The position numbers were made by a program, and so were the translations under genes. A stretch of 64,000 nucleotides of DNA from contig NZ_JAPHPW010000013.1 in assembly GCF_026241515.1 (NCBI RefSeq), positions 1 to 64,000 of the forward strand. Direction: 5' to 3'. The number at the start of each line of letters is the position of its first letter. Position 1 is the first letter of the stretch. Source of the DNA: Vibrio sp. 14G-20 (lineage in GTDB: Bacteria; Pseudomonadota; Gammaproteobacteria; Enterobacterales; Vibrionaceae). The notes below the pieces were generated by a model, which was not told the DNA's origin, ran no database searches, and was given only the letters and a program-made list of their open reading frames with translations. Of this stretch, positions 1-9,551 are shown piece after piece.

Positions 1-84
1 ACTCCGTTATTACTCAATTGTAGTTGCAATAACGGGGCGGACCATACATTTTTGTGTCTGCTCGTTGGAGCTTAAGCTGCCGAA

Positions 85-1506
85 CTAGTTGTTTGGATAG
101 CCTGGGAACTTAGCTTTAAGATTAGCGCGAGTAGGGAAGTATTTTTCCATAAACTTCACCATCTCTGGGTCGTTAGCTTGCAGCTCTGTGAATGTCGAAG
201 AACTTAGCTCTTGAGCTCTGTAGCCTTTGTAGTTCACGTCGTAGTAGGCATACAGAGAGTAAGCTAGGTATTCTTGATCGTATGACTCTGCGTCTAGATC
301 CGCTTCGACAATCGTTGAGTCTTTTCCGTTTGGAAAGTAAGAACCAGCAAGAATCGCTTTTTCATTGAGTTCATCTAACTCTTTCTGCATCTCTGCCCAT
401 TTCGAAGAAGACGATTGTACCGCTAGGTTCATCACACCGTAATCGTGTACAAAGTGGATGATCTCTTCAAAGGCAGCGTCTCTCTGAGTCGCTAAGTCCG
501 GTTTGTTCTCACCTTTTGTCGTGTCTGTAGTTTCAGTCGCGAACAGATCTTGGAAGCGGTAATTCTCATCTAAGAAGTCACCTCCATCTCTGTCAGACCA
601 ATCTTCATCGTAAAAGAACCCCATGGTCGCTTTACTGTCGTAAATAGCCTTGGTCACTTCTGCCGGGAAGCTATCTAGGTAGTACTGCATGATGTTCTTA
701 ACGTGAGCGACTTTTGCTGCACCGTTATTCTTTGACTGGTCTTCAATCAACAGTGGAATCTTATAACCGTGTGCTTCTACGCATGTGCGTTGCTTGATGC
801 CATTAGCGAGCAAATCACCTGTCGTATTCGTGGTAACAGAGCAATCGCTCGTTGGTACTCGCGCAAATGTCTCTGACGCACTTTGAGCAAAGGATGGAAC
901 AAATTGAATACCGTTACTCAAAGTGTTGCCCACACGAACATAGAGGTTCATCGGTCTCATTTGATCGATATTAAATTTGACGCCTGTGCTATCAGTAATG
1001 AATTGCTTGTTGATAGTGACAGTATCGGCCTGTTTCCATCGAACAACGTTGTTTATATTGTTTTCAACTTCGGCAATTGCAAGCTTTTCAAGAGTGCTCG
1101 TTGAGTTAAAGTTTTCGTAGTAAATACTGAAGTTTTCAACGTCGAACGTCTTACCTGCTGAGTTTGTTGCCGTCACAGAGAAGGTGATATCTGCATCACT
1201 TTGAGTCTTGTAATTGCGCTCAGGAATGCCGTGAACTTGCGCGAAACTGCCGCTCGCTTTTTGTGTATTACCGTACTGGGTAATATCAATGTTCACGTTC
1301 TTGTCTGTACCCGTTGCAATCGATTTAACACTGAATTGCAGTGAGTAATTACTTCCTAAGCTAACAACGGATTTGGCGCTTGATGCATCGATGACATTCT
1401 TTGATGCGCTCGTGTTATTGCTGTCGCTGCTTCCGCCGCACGCAGTGAGCATCGTAGTCAGAATTAGAATTAGAATTAGAGTTGGAATTGTGAGTTTGTA
1501 TACCAT
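85..1506 (-). CDS. lipoprotein of unknown function
   Basis: The 473-residue product starts with a hydrophobic signal sequence rich in Leu/Ile and ending in a lipobox (LTAC, then GG), so it should be lipidated on Cys23 and anchored in an envelope membrane. The Ser/Asn-rich stretch after the Cys is a usual flexible linker. The rest is a soluble acidic domain I do not recognise. A segment EEIIHFVHDYG in the C-terminal half has two closely spaced His after paired Glu and might bind metal, but it is not a standard HExxH motif. The signal-peptide DNA contains three in-frame copies of a hexamer (1461-1478). It faces away from the gene-poor edge of the window and is separated from cydC by a terminator, so it is probably monocistronic. 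The lipoprotein call is firm; the function is unknown. Confidence 0.75.
   Translation of the reverse strand: MVYKLTIPTLILILILTTMLTACGGSSDSNNTSASKNVIDASSAKSVVSLGSNYSLQFSVKSIATGTDKNVNIDITQYGNTQKASGSFAQVHGIPERNYKTQSDADITFSVTATNSAGKTFDVENFSIYYENFNSTSTLEKLAIAEVENNINNVVRWKQADTVTINKQFITDSTGVKFNIDQMRPMNLYVRVGNTLSNGIQFVPSFAQSASETFARVPTSDCSVTTNTTGDLLANGIKQRTCVEAHGYKIPLLIEDQSKNNGAAKVAHVKNIMQYYLDSFPAEVTKAIYDSKATMGFFYDEDWSDRDGGDFLDENYRFQDLFATETTDTTKGENKPDLATQRDAAFEEIIHFVHDYGVMNLAVQSSSSKWAEMQKELDELNEKAILAGSYFPNGKDSTIVEADLDAESYDQEYLAYSLYAYYDVNYKGYRAQELSSSTFTELQANDPEMVKFMEKYFPTRANLKAKFPGYPNN
1461..1478. repeat. in-frame hexanucleotide repeat in a signal peptide
   Basis: Three perfect copies of GAATTA encode the alternating Leu-Ile core of the lipoprotein signal sequence. 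Copy-number change would lengthen or shorten the hydrophobic core by two residues without a frameshift. Confidence 0.6.
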
Positions 1507-1682
1507 AGGGGACCAAGTTATCTACAAGCTATAAAGCCTGCATGTTACAAGAAATGGCATTTGCTCTTGGTAAGCTTTTGTAAGTTGTGTATTGATGGTG
1601 CTTACAAATGAATGTCATGTTATTTGCTAGAGCTATTGGTTATTGGTTGATGGTTGTTCGCCACTAGAATCACAGGCAACAA

Positions 1683-1708
1683 AAAGCCCAAGCATGAACT
1701 CGGGCTTT
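1683..1708 (-). terminator. terminator of cydDC
   Basis: Stem AAAGCCC/GGGCTTT with a 12-nt loop. On the minus strand it is followed by a T-rich run (TTTTTGTTG), and it lies 32 bp past the cydC stop. Confidence 0.65.
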
Positions 1709-1739
1709 GAATGGTTTTTAAATAGAAGCTATAAAGGCG

Positions 1740-3461
1740 CTAGACTGCCTGACGAAGTTGGAAGTAACGTCCTTCTGCGTTTAGTAGCTTCTCATGAGAG
1801 CCGTTTTCAACAATCTCGCCTTGTTCAATCAGAACGATAGAATCCATCGATTCCAGACCAATCAAACGGTGCGTAATGAAGATAACCGTCTTGCCTTCAA
1901 AGTGCTTCTCGAACAGCGTCATGATGCTTTGCTCTGTTTGCTTATCTAAGCCTTCTGTTGGCTCATCAAGAAGCAGGATAGGGGCATCATGAAGGATTGC
2001 ACGCGCGATACCAATACGGCGCTTCTCACCACCAGACAGTTGACGACCACCGTCACCTAACCAGCTATCAAGTGCAGTATTCTCAAGCAGCTTTTCTAGG
2101 CCAACGTCTTTAAGGATGTTCGCTAGGTGATCATCATTAGCGTCTGGTTTTGCAATCAACAAGTTGTCACGCAGAGTGCCGTTTAAGATGTCGACACGCT
2201 GGCTCACCACACTGATAGATTCACGAAGCTGTGATTCGTTCCACTGAGTCAGTTCAATGCCCGCGATTGAGATGTAACCCTTCTTCGGATCCCAGTAGCG
2301 AGTCAGAAGCTGAATCAGAGTCGATTTACCAGAACCCGTTTGACCCACAATCGCCACCTTGTTGGTAGCCGGAATTGTTAGGTCGACAGCATTCAGAACA
2401 TTGCGCTCAGAATCAGGGTAGTTAAATGTCACGTTTGAGAACGTAATATCAAGCGGCTTGTTGATGTCGAGTTTCTCTTCAGCGAACTGAACTTCAGGTT
2501 CTGACAGAATCACTTCGTTCAAGCGACGCGCAGAAGACAGAGTTTGACCTAAATGCTGGAACGCGCCTGCGATTGGCATTAATAGCTCGAAGCTTGCCAT
2601 GGTTGCGAATGCCATTAGCGCGATGAACGGGTCTGGTGCATTACCACCCACGCCGTCAGCCGCAAGCCAAAGCATAAGAACCAGCGTCAAACCGTTGAAC
2701 AGCATTAGCGCTGCTGAAGCCATACCGGTTAGGTTAGCGTTTACAAACTGATTCGCCATCAGCTTGTGTTGCGTTTCTAGAATTGCATGGCGGTAACGCT
2801 CTTCAGCACCGAACAGAGTCAGTTCGCTGTAGCCTTCAATCCAATCTAGCGTCGTTACACGAAGATCCGCTTTGTTCTGTGTCAGTTCACCACCGTTACG
2901 TTTTCCCAATTTGTAGAACAAGATTGGCCAAAACAACAGCATGATAAGAAGGATAGAACCTAAGATTAAACCTAGTGAGCTATCGAACCACATCAAGAAC
3001 AGAGTCAGGAAAAAGATCCCGAACACACCCACCGTCACTGGGCTTACTAAGCGTAAGTACACGTGATCCATGGCGTCGACATCAGCAACCAAACGGTTGA
3101 GAAGATCAGCATCACGAAGGTTTGAGATACGACCTGGGATCAGCGGAGCCAGCTTCTTGAAGAAGAAGATACGCAGATCTGTTAACAGTTTGAATGTTGC
3201 ATTGTGGCTGACAACACGTTCACCCCAACGACCCGCTGTTCGGCTCATTGCCAAACCACGCACACCACCACCCGGTAGCATGTAGTTGAAGGTTTCACGT
3301 GCAATCGTAAGGCCAGCAACCGCAGAAGCTGAAATGAACCAACCCGATAGCGTTAACAAGCCGATAGAAGCCGACAGAGTAGCAAAAGCCAATAGCATGC
3401 CTAGCGATAGGCCAAACCAATGCTTTTTATAGAGTTTCAGGTAAGGCAGTAAATCACGCAT
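1740..3461 (-). CDS. cydC: CydC subunit of the heterodimeric ABC exporter CydDC
   Basis: The 573-residue protein has the ABC exporter layout: six hydrophobic segments in the N-terminal half, then a nucleotide-binding domain with Walker A GQTGSGKST, signature LSGGEKRR and Walker B ILLLDEPTEGLD. With CydD it forms the inner-membrane transporter needed for cytochrome bd assembly; thiol export (cysteine, glutathione) and haem handling have both been proposed for the family. Its start overlaps the 3' end of cydD by 8 bp, so the two are co-transcribed and probably translationally coupled, as expected for subunits of one complex. Length matches the E. coli protein (about 573). The call is secure; which substrate matters most in this organism is not visible. 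Confidence 0.96.
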   Translation of the reverse strand: MRDLLPYLKLYKKHWFGLSLGMLLAFATLSASIGLLTLSGWFISASAVAGLTIARETFNYMLPGGGVRGLAMSRTAGRWGERVVSHNATFKLLTDLRIFFFKKLAPLIPGRISNLRDADLLNRLVADVDAMDHVYLRLVSPVTVGVFGIFFLTLFLMWFDSSLGLILGSILLIMLLFWPILFYKLGKRNGGELTQNKADLRVTTLDWIEGYSELTLFGAEERYRHAILETQHKLMANQFVNANLTGMASAALMLFNGLTLVLMLWLAADGVGGNAPDPFIALMAFATMASFELLMPIAGAFQHLGQTLSSARRLNEVILSEPEVQFAEEKLDINKPLDITFSNVTFNYPDSERNVLNAVDLTIPATNKVAIVGQTGSGKSTLIQLLTRYWDPKKGYISIAGIELTQWNESQLRESISVVSQRVDILNGTLRDNLLIAKPDANDDHLANILKDVGLEKLLENTALDSWLGDGGRQLSGGEKRRIGIARAILHDAPILLLDEPTEGLDKQTEQSIMTLFEKHFEGKTVIFITHRLIGLESMDSIVLIEQGEIVENGSHEKLLNAEGRYFQLRQAV

Positions 3462-5238
3462 CTAAATTACCCTTATTGTCTTGTTGAGCTAAGTTCGCGT
3501 TAAGCATCTCTTCGAATAAACCACCCGCAGTCGAAAGCTGAGAGTAATGACCTTGTTCAACCAGACCACCATCGCGCATCACCAGAATATTATCGACTGA
3601 TTTAAGAGGGGCAAGTTGGTGCGTCACAAGCAGGGCTGTGCGACTTTCGATGTTCCTGTTAATGCCTTTCATTACTAACTGTTCGCTACGAGTATCTAGG
3701 CTGGCAGTTGGTTCATCTAACAACCAGAATTGGCCATCTTGAATCATTGCGCGAGCTAGTGCCAAGCGTTGAGATTGACCAACAGACAGGCCGCCAGAGC
3801 GATCAGAAATCATATAATCTAAGCCGTGTTCGTTAACGAACTCGCTCGCAAATGATTGCTCAAGTGCATTCTCGACAACTTGGTCAGCGATATCATGCTT
3901 ACCTAGAGTGACGTTGTCACGAATGCTGCCATGCAACAACAATGGGTTTTGACCAACCCAACTAATCGTTTTACGCCAAGAGGCTAAGTCGAGGTCACGC
4001 AGTTCAACGCCATTGATTTTCAAGCTTCCTTCATAAGGCATGAAACCAAGGATGGCGTTGATCAAACTTGTTTTACCCGCACCGCTTGGGCCAACTAATG
4101 CAGTTGATTGGCGAGTATTCAGTGCGAACGAAATAGGGCCAACTAGTTGAACACCTTCAGGGCTCAACACTTTAAGATCTTGAGCCTCAATATTGATGCC
4201 TTGAGCTGGGTCCAGTTGAGTGTCACCTGATTTAACCTTAGTGATGTCGGTTTCTAGGAACTCGACAATACTCTCGGCAGCGCCCACCGCTTGCTGCTTC
4301 GCGTGGTAGAAAGTACCTAAGTCACGTAGAGGCTGGTAAAACTCAGGAGCCAAGATAAGGATAAACAAACCAGCAAATAGCGTAATGCCAACGCCGTAGT
4401 GACCGAAGTTAAGCTCGCCGATGTAAGTGAAACCAAAGTAAACCGCTGTCATCGCGATAGAGATAGACGTGAAGAACTCAAGCACAGCAGAAGACAAGAA
4501 AGCGATCTTCAATACATCCATAGTGCGCGTTCTGAACACCTCTGATGCACCTTTCAATACTTCAGTTTCAGCGCTAGTACGGTCGAAAAGACGAATCGTT
4601 GTCATGGATTGCAAACGGTCGTAAAAGTGACCTGAAAGACGCTGAAGCGCTTTGAAGTTTTTACGGTTTGCATCAGCCGCTTTCATGCCAACCAATGCCA
4701 TGAACATCGGCACCAGTGGCGCAGTCAGCAAGAAGATAAGGCCAGCCGCCCAGTTTACTGGGAACACCACGACTAAAATAATGAACGGAATCATTACCGA
4801 CAAAGACATCTGAGGTAAGTAACGAGAGAAGAAGTCTTGCATGTCTTCAACTTGTTCTAGCAACAAGGTTGCCCACGTACCTGCAGGCTTACCTTTGATG
4901 TAAGCAGGACCAAGTTCGCGTAACTTATCGAGAATGAGCTGCCTAATATAAACACGGATCTGTTCACCACAGCGATAACCTGCGATTTCACGCCCCCATG
5001 TACAGCCCGCACGGCCAACGACCGAAAGTGCCAAGCCAGCAAAATGACCAACCAGTTCAGATTTATCGACATTCTCGATGATCAGCTGGTGAAGAATAGA
5101 GGCGAGAAGAGCTGCTTGAGCAATTAAAAACACGCTTGAAAGTACGCCAAGGCTAATCGCAATCATAAGCCAGCGTTTCGCTAACTTACTCTGTTGCTTA
5201 AGCCACTTGTTCAAGCTGCGTTGTTTTTTCTTATCCAT
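3454..5238 (-). CDS. cydD: CydD subunit of the heterodimeric ABC exporter CydDC
   Basis: A 594-residue ABC exporter half with an N-terminal transmembrane domain (hydrophobic segments from about residue 20) and a C-terminal ATPase: Walker A GPSGAGKTS, a degenerate signature LSVGQSQRL, and Walker B FWLLDEPTASLD. It partners CydC, encoded directly downstream with an 8-bp overlap. The pair supports cytochrome bd oxidase maturation and periplasmic redox balance, so its place beside trxB makes functional sense, although a terminator separates them. The ATG start follows a weak purine-rich site, and the upstream gap to the trxB terminator should carry the promoter. Confidence 0.96.
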   Translation of the reverse strand: MDKKKQRSLNKWLKQQSKLAKRWLMIAISLGVLSSVFLIAQAALLASILHQLIIENVDKSELVGHFAGLALSVVGRAGCTWGREIAGYRCGEQIRVYIRQLILDKLRELGPAYIKGKPAGTWATLLLEQVEDMQDFFSRYLPQMSLSVMIPFIILVVVFPVNWAAGLIFLLTAPLVPMFMALVGMKAADANRKNFKALQRLSGHFYDRLQSMTTIRLFDRTSAETEVLKGASEVFRTRTMDVLKIAFLSSAVLEFFTSISIAMTAVYFGFTYIGELNFGHYGVGITLFAGLFILILAPEFYQPLRDLGTFYHAKQQAVGAAESIVEFLETDITKVKSGDTQLDPAQGINIEAQDLKVLSPEGVQLVGPISFALNTRQSTALVGPSGAGKTSLINAILGFMPYEGSLKINGVELRDLDLASWRKTISWVGQNPLLLHGSIRDNVTLGKHDIADQVVENALEQSFASEFVNEHGLDYMISDRSGGLSVGQSQRLALARAMIQDGQFWLLDEPTASLDTRSEQLVMKGINRNIESRTALLVTHQLAPLKSVDNILVMRDGGLVEQGHYSQLSTAGGLFEEMLNANLAQQDNKGNLDA

Positions 5239-5291
5239 TATGAAGGCTTAATGATAATTATTATTTGTTGAGGGCGGCTAGTATACAAAAG

Positions 5292-5320
5292 AAAGCCCAG
5301 TGGATATACCACTGGGCTTT
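5292..5320 (-). terminator. terminator of trxB
   Basis: A perfect 12-bp stem (AAAGCCCAGTGG/CCACTGGGCTTT) with a 5-nt loop. The minus strand continues CTTTTG, giving a T-tract after the trxB stop; the plus strand has none. Confidence 0.85.
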
Positions 5321-5399
5321 AGGGATTTACAACAAAATGTGATGACGCCCTGCATCTACTGAGGCGAGAGCACCGATAATCAAATCTGCAATCTCAGAT

Positions 5400-6653
<1,254 letters not shown>

Positions 6654-6669
6654 GCCTCCCTGAGGAGGC
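6654..6669 (-). terminator. terminator of the accessory three-gene cassette
   Basis: Stem GCCTCC/GGAGGC with a 4-nt loop. The minus strand continues TTTTTCATTT. It begins 10 bp after the stop of the last cassette gene. Confidence 0.8.
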
Positions 6670-6678
6670 CGAGGCCGT

Positions 6679-7206
6679 TTAAAAAATTAGCGATGTAATT
6701 AGGTAGAGCATCGCTAATGTAGTGCTGGCTAGGAAAGTGTAACCAATACCAGTGTAATATGTTTGTGCATCATCTAGCTTAGGGTAACTAGGTTGAATCT
6801 CGTGAAAATATGCTTTGTCGATACTGCTTAGTAATTTATAGCAGCGTTTTCGAAACAATGGAGAGTTACTTATTATAGTTTCTACATCAAAAATCATCAG
6901 TTCTTGCAATGGTTCTTTAAGCTCCGTTACGTTAGATTTTTGAGCAAGGACTAAATATTTTGAAATTTCTAACTCGATAACCTTAATGTGCATACCAAGA
7001 ATTAGTTCCCTTTCGCTTACAAGTAGTCTCCTGTTTTTCAATTCTCTTAAATTGCTCAAAACTTCAAGTCTGTTGACTAAGCTATCTCTGATTTTAGAAA
7101 GTTCACTTCTATTGAGGCTTCTTTGGTGAGTAAAAACGGCTATTGCTAAACCGGCAACAGTCGCGATGAGCGTTACTAGAGCTACTGTATTTGGGTCTTT
7201 AAACAT
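6679..7206 (-). CDS. two-TM membrane protein, third gene of the GHKL/STAS-like cassette
   Basis: I do not recognise this 175-residue protein. It has a hydrophobic segment near each end (about residues 8-26 and 153-173) and a charged, mostly helical, Leu/Glu/Lys-rich middle of about 125 residues, so both termini are probably on the same side of the inner membrane with the middle on the other. Its ATG overlaps the stop of the upstream STAS-like gene in a TAATG junction, which indicates translational coupling, and a terminator follows at once. The small size, paired TM helices and last position after a nucleotide-binding protein and a STAS-like protein resemble membrane effectors of bacterial immune or stress modules, but that is inference. 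Base composition is visibly more AT-rich than the neighbouring core genes. Confidence 0.75.
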   Translation of the reverse strand: MFKDPNTVALVTLIATVAGLAIAVFTHQRSLNRSELSKIRDSLVNRLEVLSNLRELKNRRLLVSERELILGMHIKVIELEISKYLVLAQKSNVTELKEPLQELMIFDVETIISNSPLFRKRCYKLLSSIDKAYFHEIQPSYPKLDDAQTYYTGIGYTFLASTTLAMLYLITSLIF

Positions 7207-7601
7207 TATAGTTCTGTCGTGCCATCTCTCGTTGGATCAGGTTCATAGCCAGGTGGCTCTGATGCATACTTCGATTCGGATATTGATAACTCAACGAGTG
7301 TCTTTACCTGAGTTGTATCTTCTGGATATATGAACTTTATTTTTTTAGGTAGGTGTTCTTTGGTGATATAGGCTTTTCTTATCAAACCGCCTATAGCTTC
7401 ACTTAGGAACGAACGCCCATATAAGCTTTCATCGCTGAAATCGATAGTCAGCTCTTCTATGTCTTTATCAAGTATAGCTGGGAGGATGAATTGTTCTCTA
7501 AACACTTCCCCGGCAGTAAATTCACAGCCTGGAGCATCGAAGCGATATCTACCATAAGGAATATCGCTGAAATCTCTTATGATATTGATAGTTTTTTTCA
7601 T
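7206..7601 (-). CDS. STAS-like domain protein (DUF4325 type)
   Basis: The 131-residue protein matches the STAS-like DUF4325 pattern as I know it: an N-terminal GRYR element (residues 17-20), a central REQFILPAI helix, then the hallmark YGRSFLSEAIGGLIR (61-75), whose Ser64 sits where anti-sigma-factor antagonists carry a phosphorylated Ser. Proteins of this family are commonly encoded next to GHKL ATPases, as here, which suggests a SpoIIAA/SpoIIAB-like partner switch; whether Ser64 is phosphorylated is unknown. It starts 1 bp after the upstream stop, with GGAGC as ribosome-binding site, and overlaps the next start (TAATG). The acidic C-terminal tail from about residue 110 is probably disordered. 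Confidence 0.8.
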   Translation of the reverse strand: MKKTINIIRDFSDIPYGRYRFDAPGCEFTAGEVFREQFILPAILDKDIEELTIDFSDESLYGRSFLSEAIGGLIRKAYITKEHLPKKIKFIYPEDTTQVKTLVELSISESKYASEPPGYEPDPTRDGTTEL

Positions 7602-7602
7602 T

Positions 7603-8646
7603 TTATAAGCTCCATTGAATCAAAGTGCCATTTAGATGGCTTTGTAAAGCAAATGTAATCTCAGGCTCATCGTCACCATCTTCTTTAAATAGTGAATATT
7701 GATAAAGACCTTTGCAACTGAAAATTAGAAGAAAGCTCTCTTTTTCATTTTTTATCAGCGCTTTAATTCGACTACTTCCTTTTCCATGCTTATCTTTTTT
7801 GGTCGTCGATAGCTCACTAGACATAGCCGCACGTATTAGAGCTTCATCTGCAATCGTTTCTCTCAAATGAGCAGTGACTGTAGGAGCTGGAAGGTCTTTT
7901 AGTTGTGTTTTTGCACTATCGACATCCTCGTAATACATTTCGATTAGCTTCGCATAGTCGACGTCACTTTGTAATATTGCGTTTGGAATTCCTCTCCCTG
8001 CGTCATAGATTGCTATGAATAGCTTATCTTCAATCATATCACAGCAAAACCACCATAAACGATCTTCATGGTTCATTTCTGGGTACGCATGTCTCCCTAC
8101 ATTATCAAGTGTTTCTTGTATAGCAATTCCTATTTCAAACCTGCGATCAGTAAAGTTTGGAGCTTCTTTGTCCAAGTAAAGCTCAACTACGGTATCGATT
8201 ATTTTTTTTTGTAGCGCAATCACCTCAGCGTTGTTCCCTAAAATAACAGGAATTCCAGTTTTATTGTTTAAAGTATCCATTCTCTTTTCCGGTGATTGAA
8301 AGCCACCACAATTTTTTATGCAGGAATTAACTGAATCAGAGGTACTAGATAGAATAATACTGATGGTTTTACCTTTACCATGTGTATCTAATATCGAGTA
8401 GATAACTAGGGCTGCTGTTGCTAGTAAAATTTTAGTATTTCTGAATGAAATTATGATCTTGTCATGAGTTTTTAAAGCGTTTTCAATTGCTTCTAGGAAT
8501 TGCTGGTTAGCAAGATCAAATCGAGTGTTTAGATAATCTATGTACTTTGGTGCTGTGATTGTTGGCACCGGTAAAGGCAAAAGCATCGGTTGACGGGGTT
8601 TTTGTTGTTTATATTTTTTAGTTCTTTTTTTTGCAGGTTTTGCCAT
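7603..8646 (-). CDS. GHKL-type ATP-binding protein without histidine-kinase domains
   Basis: A 347-residue protein with a basic, proline-rich N-terminus (1-30) and a GHKL (HATPase_c) fold in the C-terminal half: N-box QETLDNVGRHAY (E178, N182), G1 box DAGRGIP (215-221), G2-like GKGSS (289-292 region) and a final GT (340-341). There is no His-containing dimerisation domain, sensor domain or receiver domain, so it is not an ordinary histidine kinase; anti-sigma-factor-like kinases and MutL/Hsp90-type ATPases share the fold. Residues 35-160 form an unassigned alpha/beta region. It heads a three-gene unit with a STAS-like protein 1 bp downstream and a two-TM protein after that. Codon and base use are AT-rich, suggesting horizontal acquisition. 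Confidence 0.8.
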   Translation of the reverse strand: MAKPAKKRTKKYKQQKPRQPMLLPLPVPTITAPKYIDYLNTRFDLANQQFLEAIENALKTHDKIIISFRNTKILLATAALVIYSILDTHGKGKTISIILSSTSDSVNSCIKNCGGFQSPEKRMDTLNNKTGIPVILGNNAEVIALQKKIIDTVVELYLDKEAPNFTDRRFEIGIAIQETLDNVGRHAYPEMNHEDRLWWFCCDMIEDKLFIAIYDAGRGIPNAILQSDVDYAKLIEMYYEDVDSAKTQLKDLPAPTVTAHLRETIADEALIRAAMSSELSTTKKDKHGKGSSRIKALIKNEKESFLLIFSCKGLYQYSLFKEDGDDEPEITFALQSHLNGTLIQWSL

Positions 8647-8764
8647 ACGACTAGTTCTCTCATGAGAAATGGATTCGCGAGATTGCGGTTAAAGTTTGTT
8701 TTTAGTTTTAACCAAGGAAGTGTATCTAAGTGTTTAATGGTTAACATTGTACTACTTAGAATCT

Positions 8765-8777
8765 TGATTTTAAATCA
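8765..8777. promoter_or_regulatory. palindrome upstream of the accessory cassette
   Basis: TGATTTTAAATCA is a 6-bp-arm palindrome about 120 bp before the GHKL start and just upstream of a TACAAT that could be the -10 element. It could be an operator or simply AT-rich sequence. Confidence 0.3.
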
Positions 8778-9049
8778 GAAGCTTAGTTAGGTTTTGTGAG
8801 TTCAGCATACATTCAAATAACGGTATCTATCCAAACGACATAGTTCTGTTTGTCTATCCTTCTCACCCTATCCTAAAGATACTAATACGAGCATTGCAAA
8901 GTGATGCTTATCTTTTCCAAATGTACTTTATGTTGAGATCGTTGATTAACGGCTCCAAACCACTGCAATTCTTCAAGGTAAATGGCTGTTCAGAGATATT
9001 CCGAAGGAAATTGCTAACTTAAAATCTGTGTGGTTTTATTTGGGGCGGC

Positions 9050-9108
9050 CGAGTTCCCCCCGAACTCGACCTGTTCCAGACGCGCAAGCAAAGGCGTGTG
9101 GATTCTGG
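9050..9108. other. GC-rich double hairpin in an AT-rich intergenic region
   Basis: Two adjacent inverted repeats: CGAGTTC/GAACTCG (9050-9056 and 9062-9068) around a five-C loop, and CCAGA/TCTGG (9076-9080 and 9104-9108) with inner CGC/GCG pairing. It could be a structured RNA, a protein-binding site or part of a broken gene; I cannot decide. Confidence 0.35.
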
Positions 9109-9551
9109 CGTACTCATAAATTAACCAATTTCAGTTTGTTGTGTAAATAATCAATAGCTTGGCAATTGATAGGTAGGTCGTATTTCGCTGTGCAAAAGCA
9201 TAGAAATGAATGATGACGAGTGTGATGCCTGAACTCATATAAGAAGGCTGGTGTATTGAAGCGAAAGGGCTGACACAATATGAAACATCAATTGCTAGTT
9301 AATAATGTCGTTAAATTTGAATTTGTAGGGATTTATAACTAGCTAGTGGAGTGTGCTAGTTTTAAGAGTTGGTCATCTTTTATTCTGGTGTTATACACTG
9401 CTTTTTAATTTCAGGTTAGACTTAGCGTCTGAATTATTAAATCTGACGGGATAAATGATTGTTTAATGTTGATTTGGCAAGATCTTCAAGTATCCTTTGT
9501 GTAAACAAAACGTTAAATATCGAAAGTTAATTAACAATCATTAAGGAGTCG

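Larger units (their letters stand above)
8647..9551. other. gene-poor 0.9-kb stretch between the accessory cassette and the 2OG oxygenase operon
   Basis: No complete gene is convincing. It should hold the minus-strand cassette promoter (TACAAT near 8746-8751) and the plus-strand promoter for the oxygenase. The minus-strand reading frame at 8538-8747 overlaps the GHKL gene and looks like chance. An open stretch at 8950-9148 (ending GFWRTHK, then a stop) and a second frame ending at about 9123 look protein-like but lack starts and could be a gene remnant. A GC-rich, hairpin-forming island lies at 9050-9108. Confidence 0.5.

Noticed and set aside
4..35. Inverted repeat CCGTTATT/AATAACGG after the first lipoprotein gene
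   Set aside because: It may be a terminator but has a long loop and no T-tract on the minus strand within the window.
8538..8747. Minus-strand frame of 69 codons before the GHKL gene
   Set aside because: It overlaps the GHKL start out of frame and has no ribosome-binding site or recognisable sequence.
6679..9551. Prophage or integron cassette origin for the accessory region
   Set aside because: No integrase, transposase, tRNA target or flanking direct repeats were found in the window.
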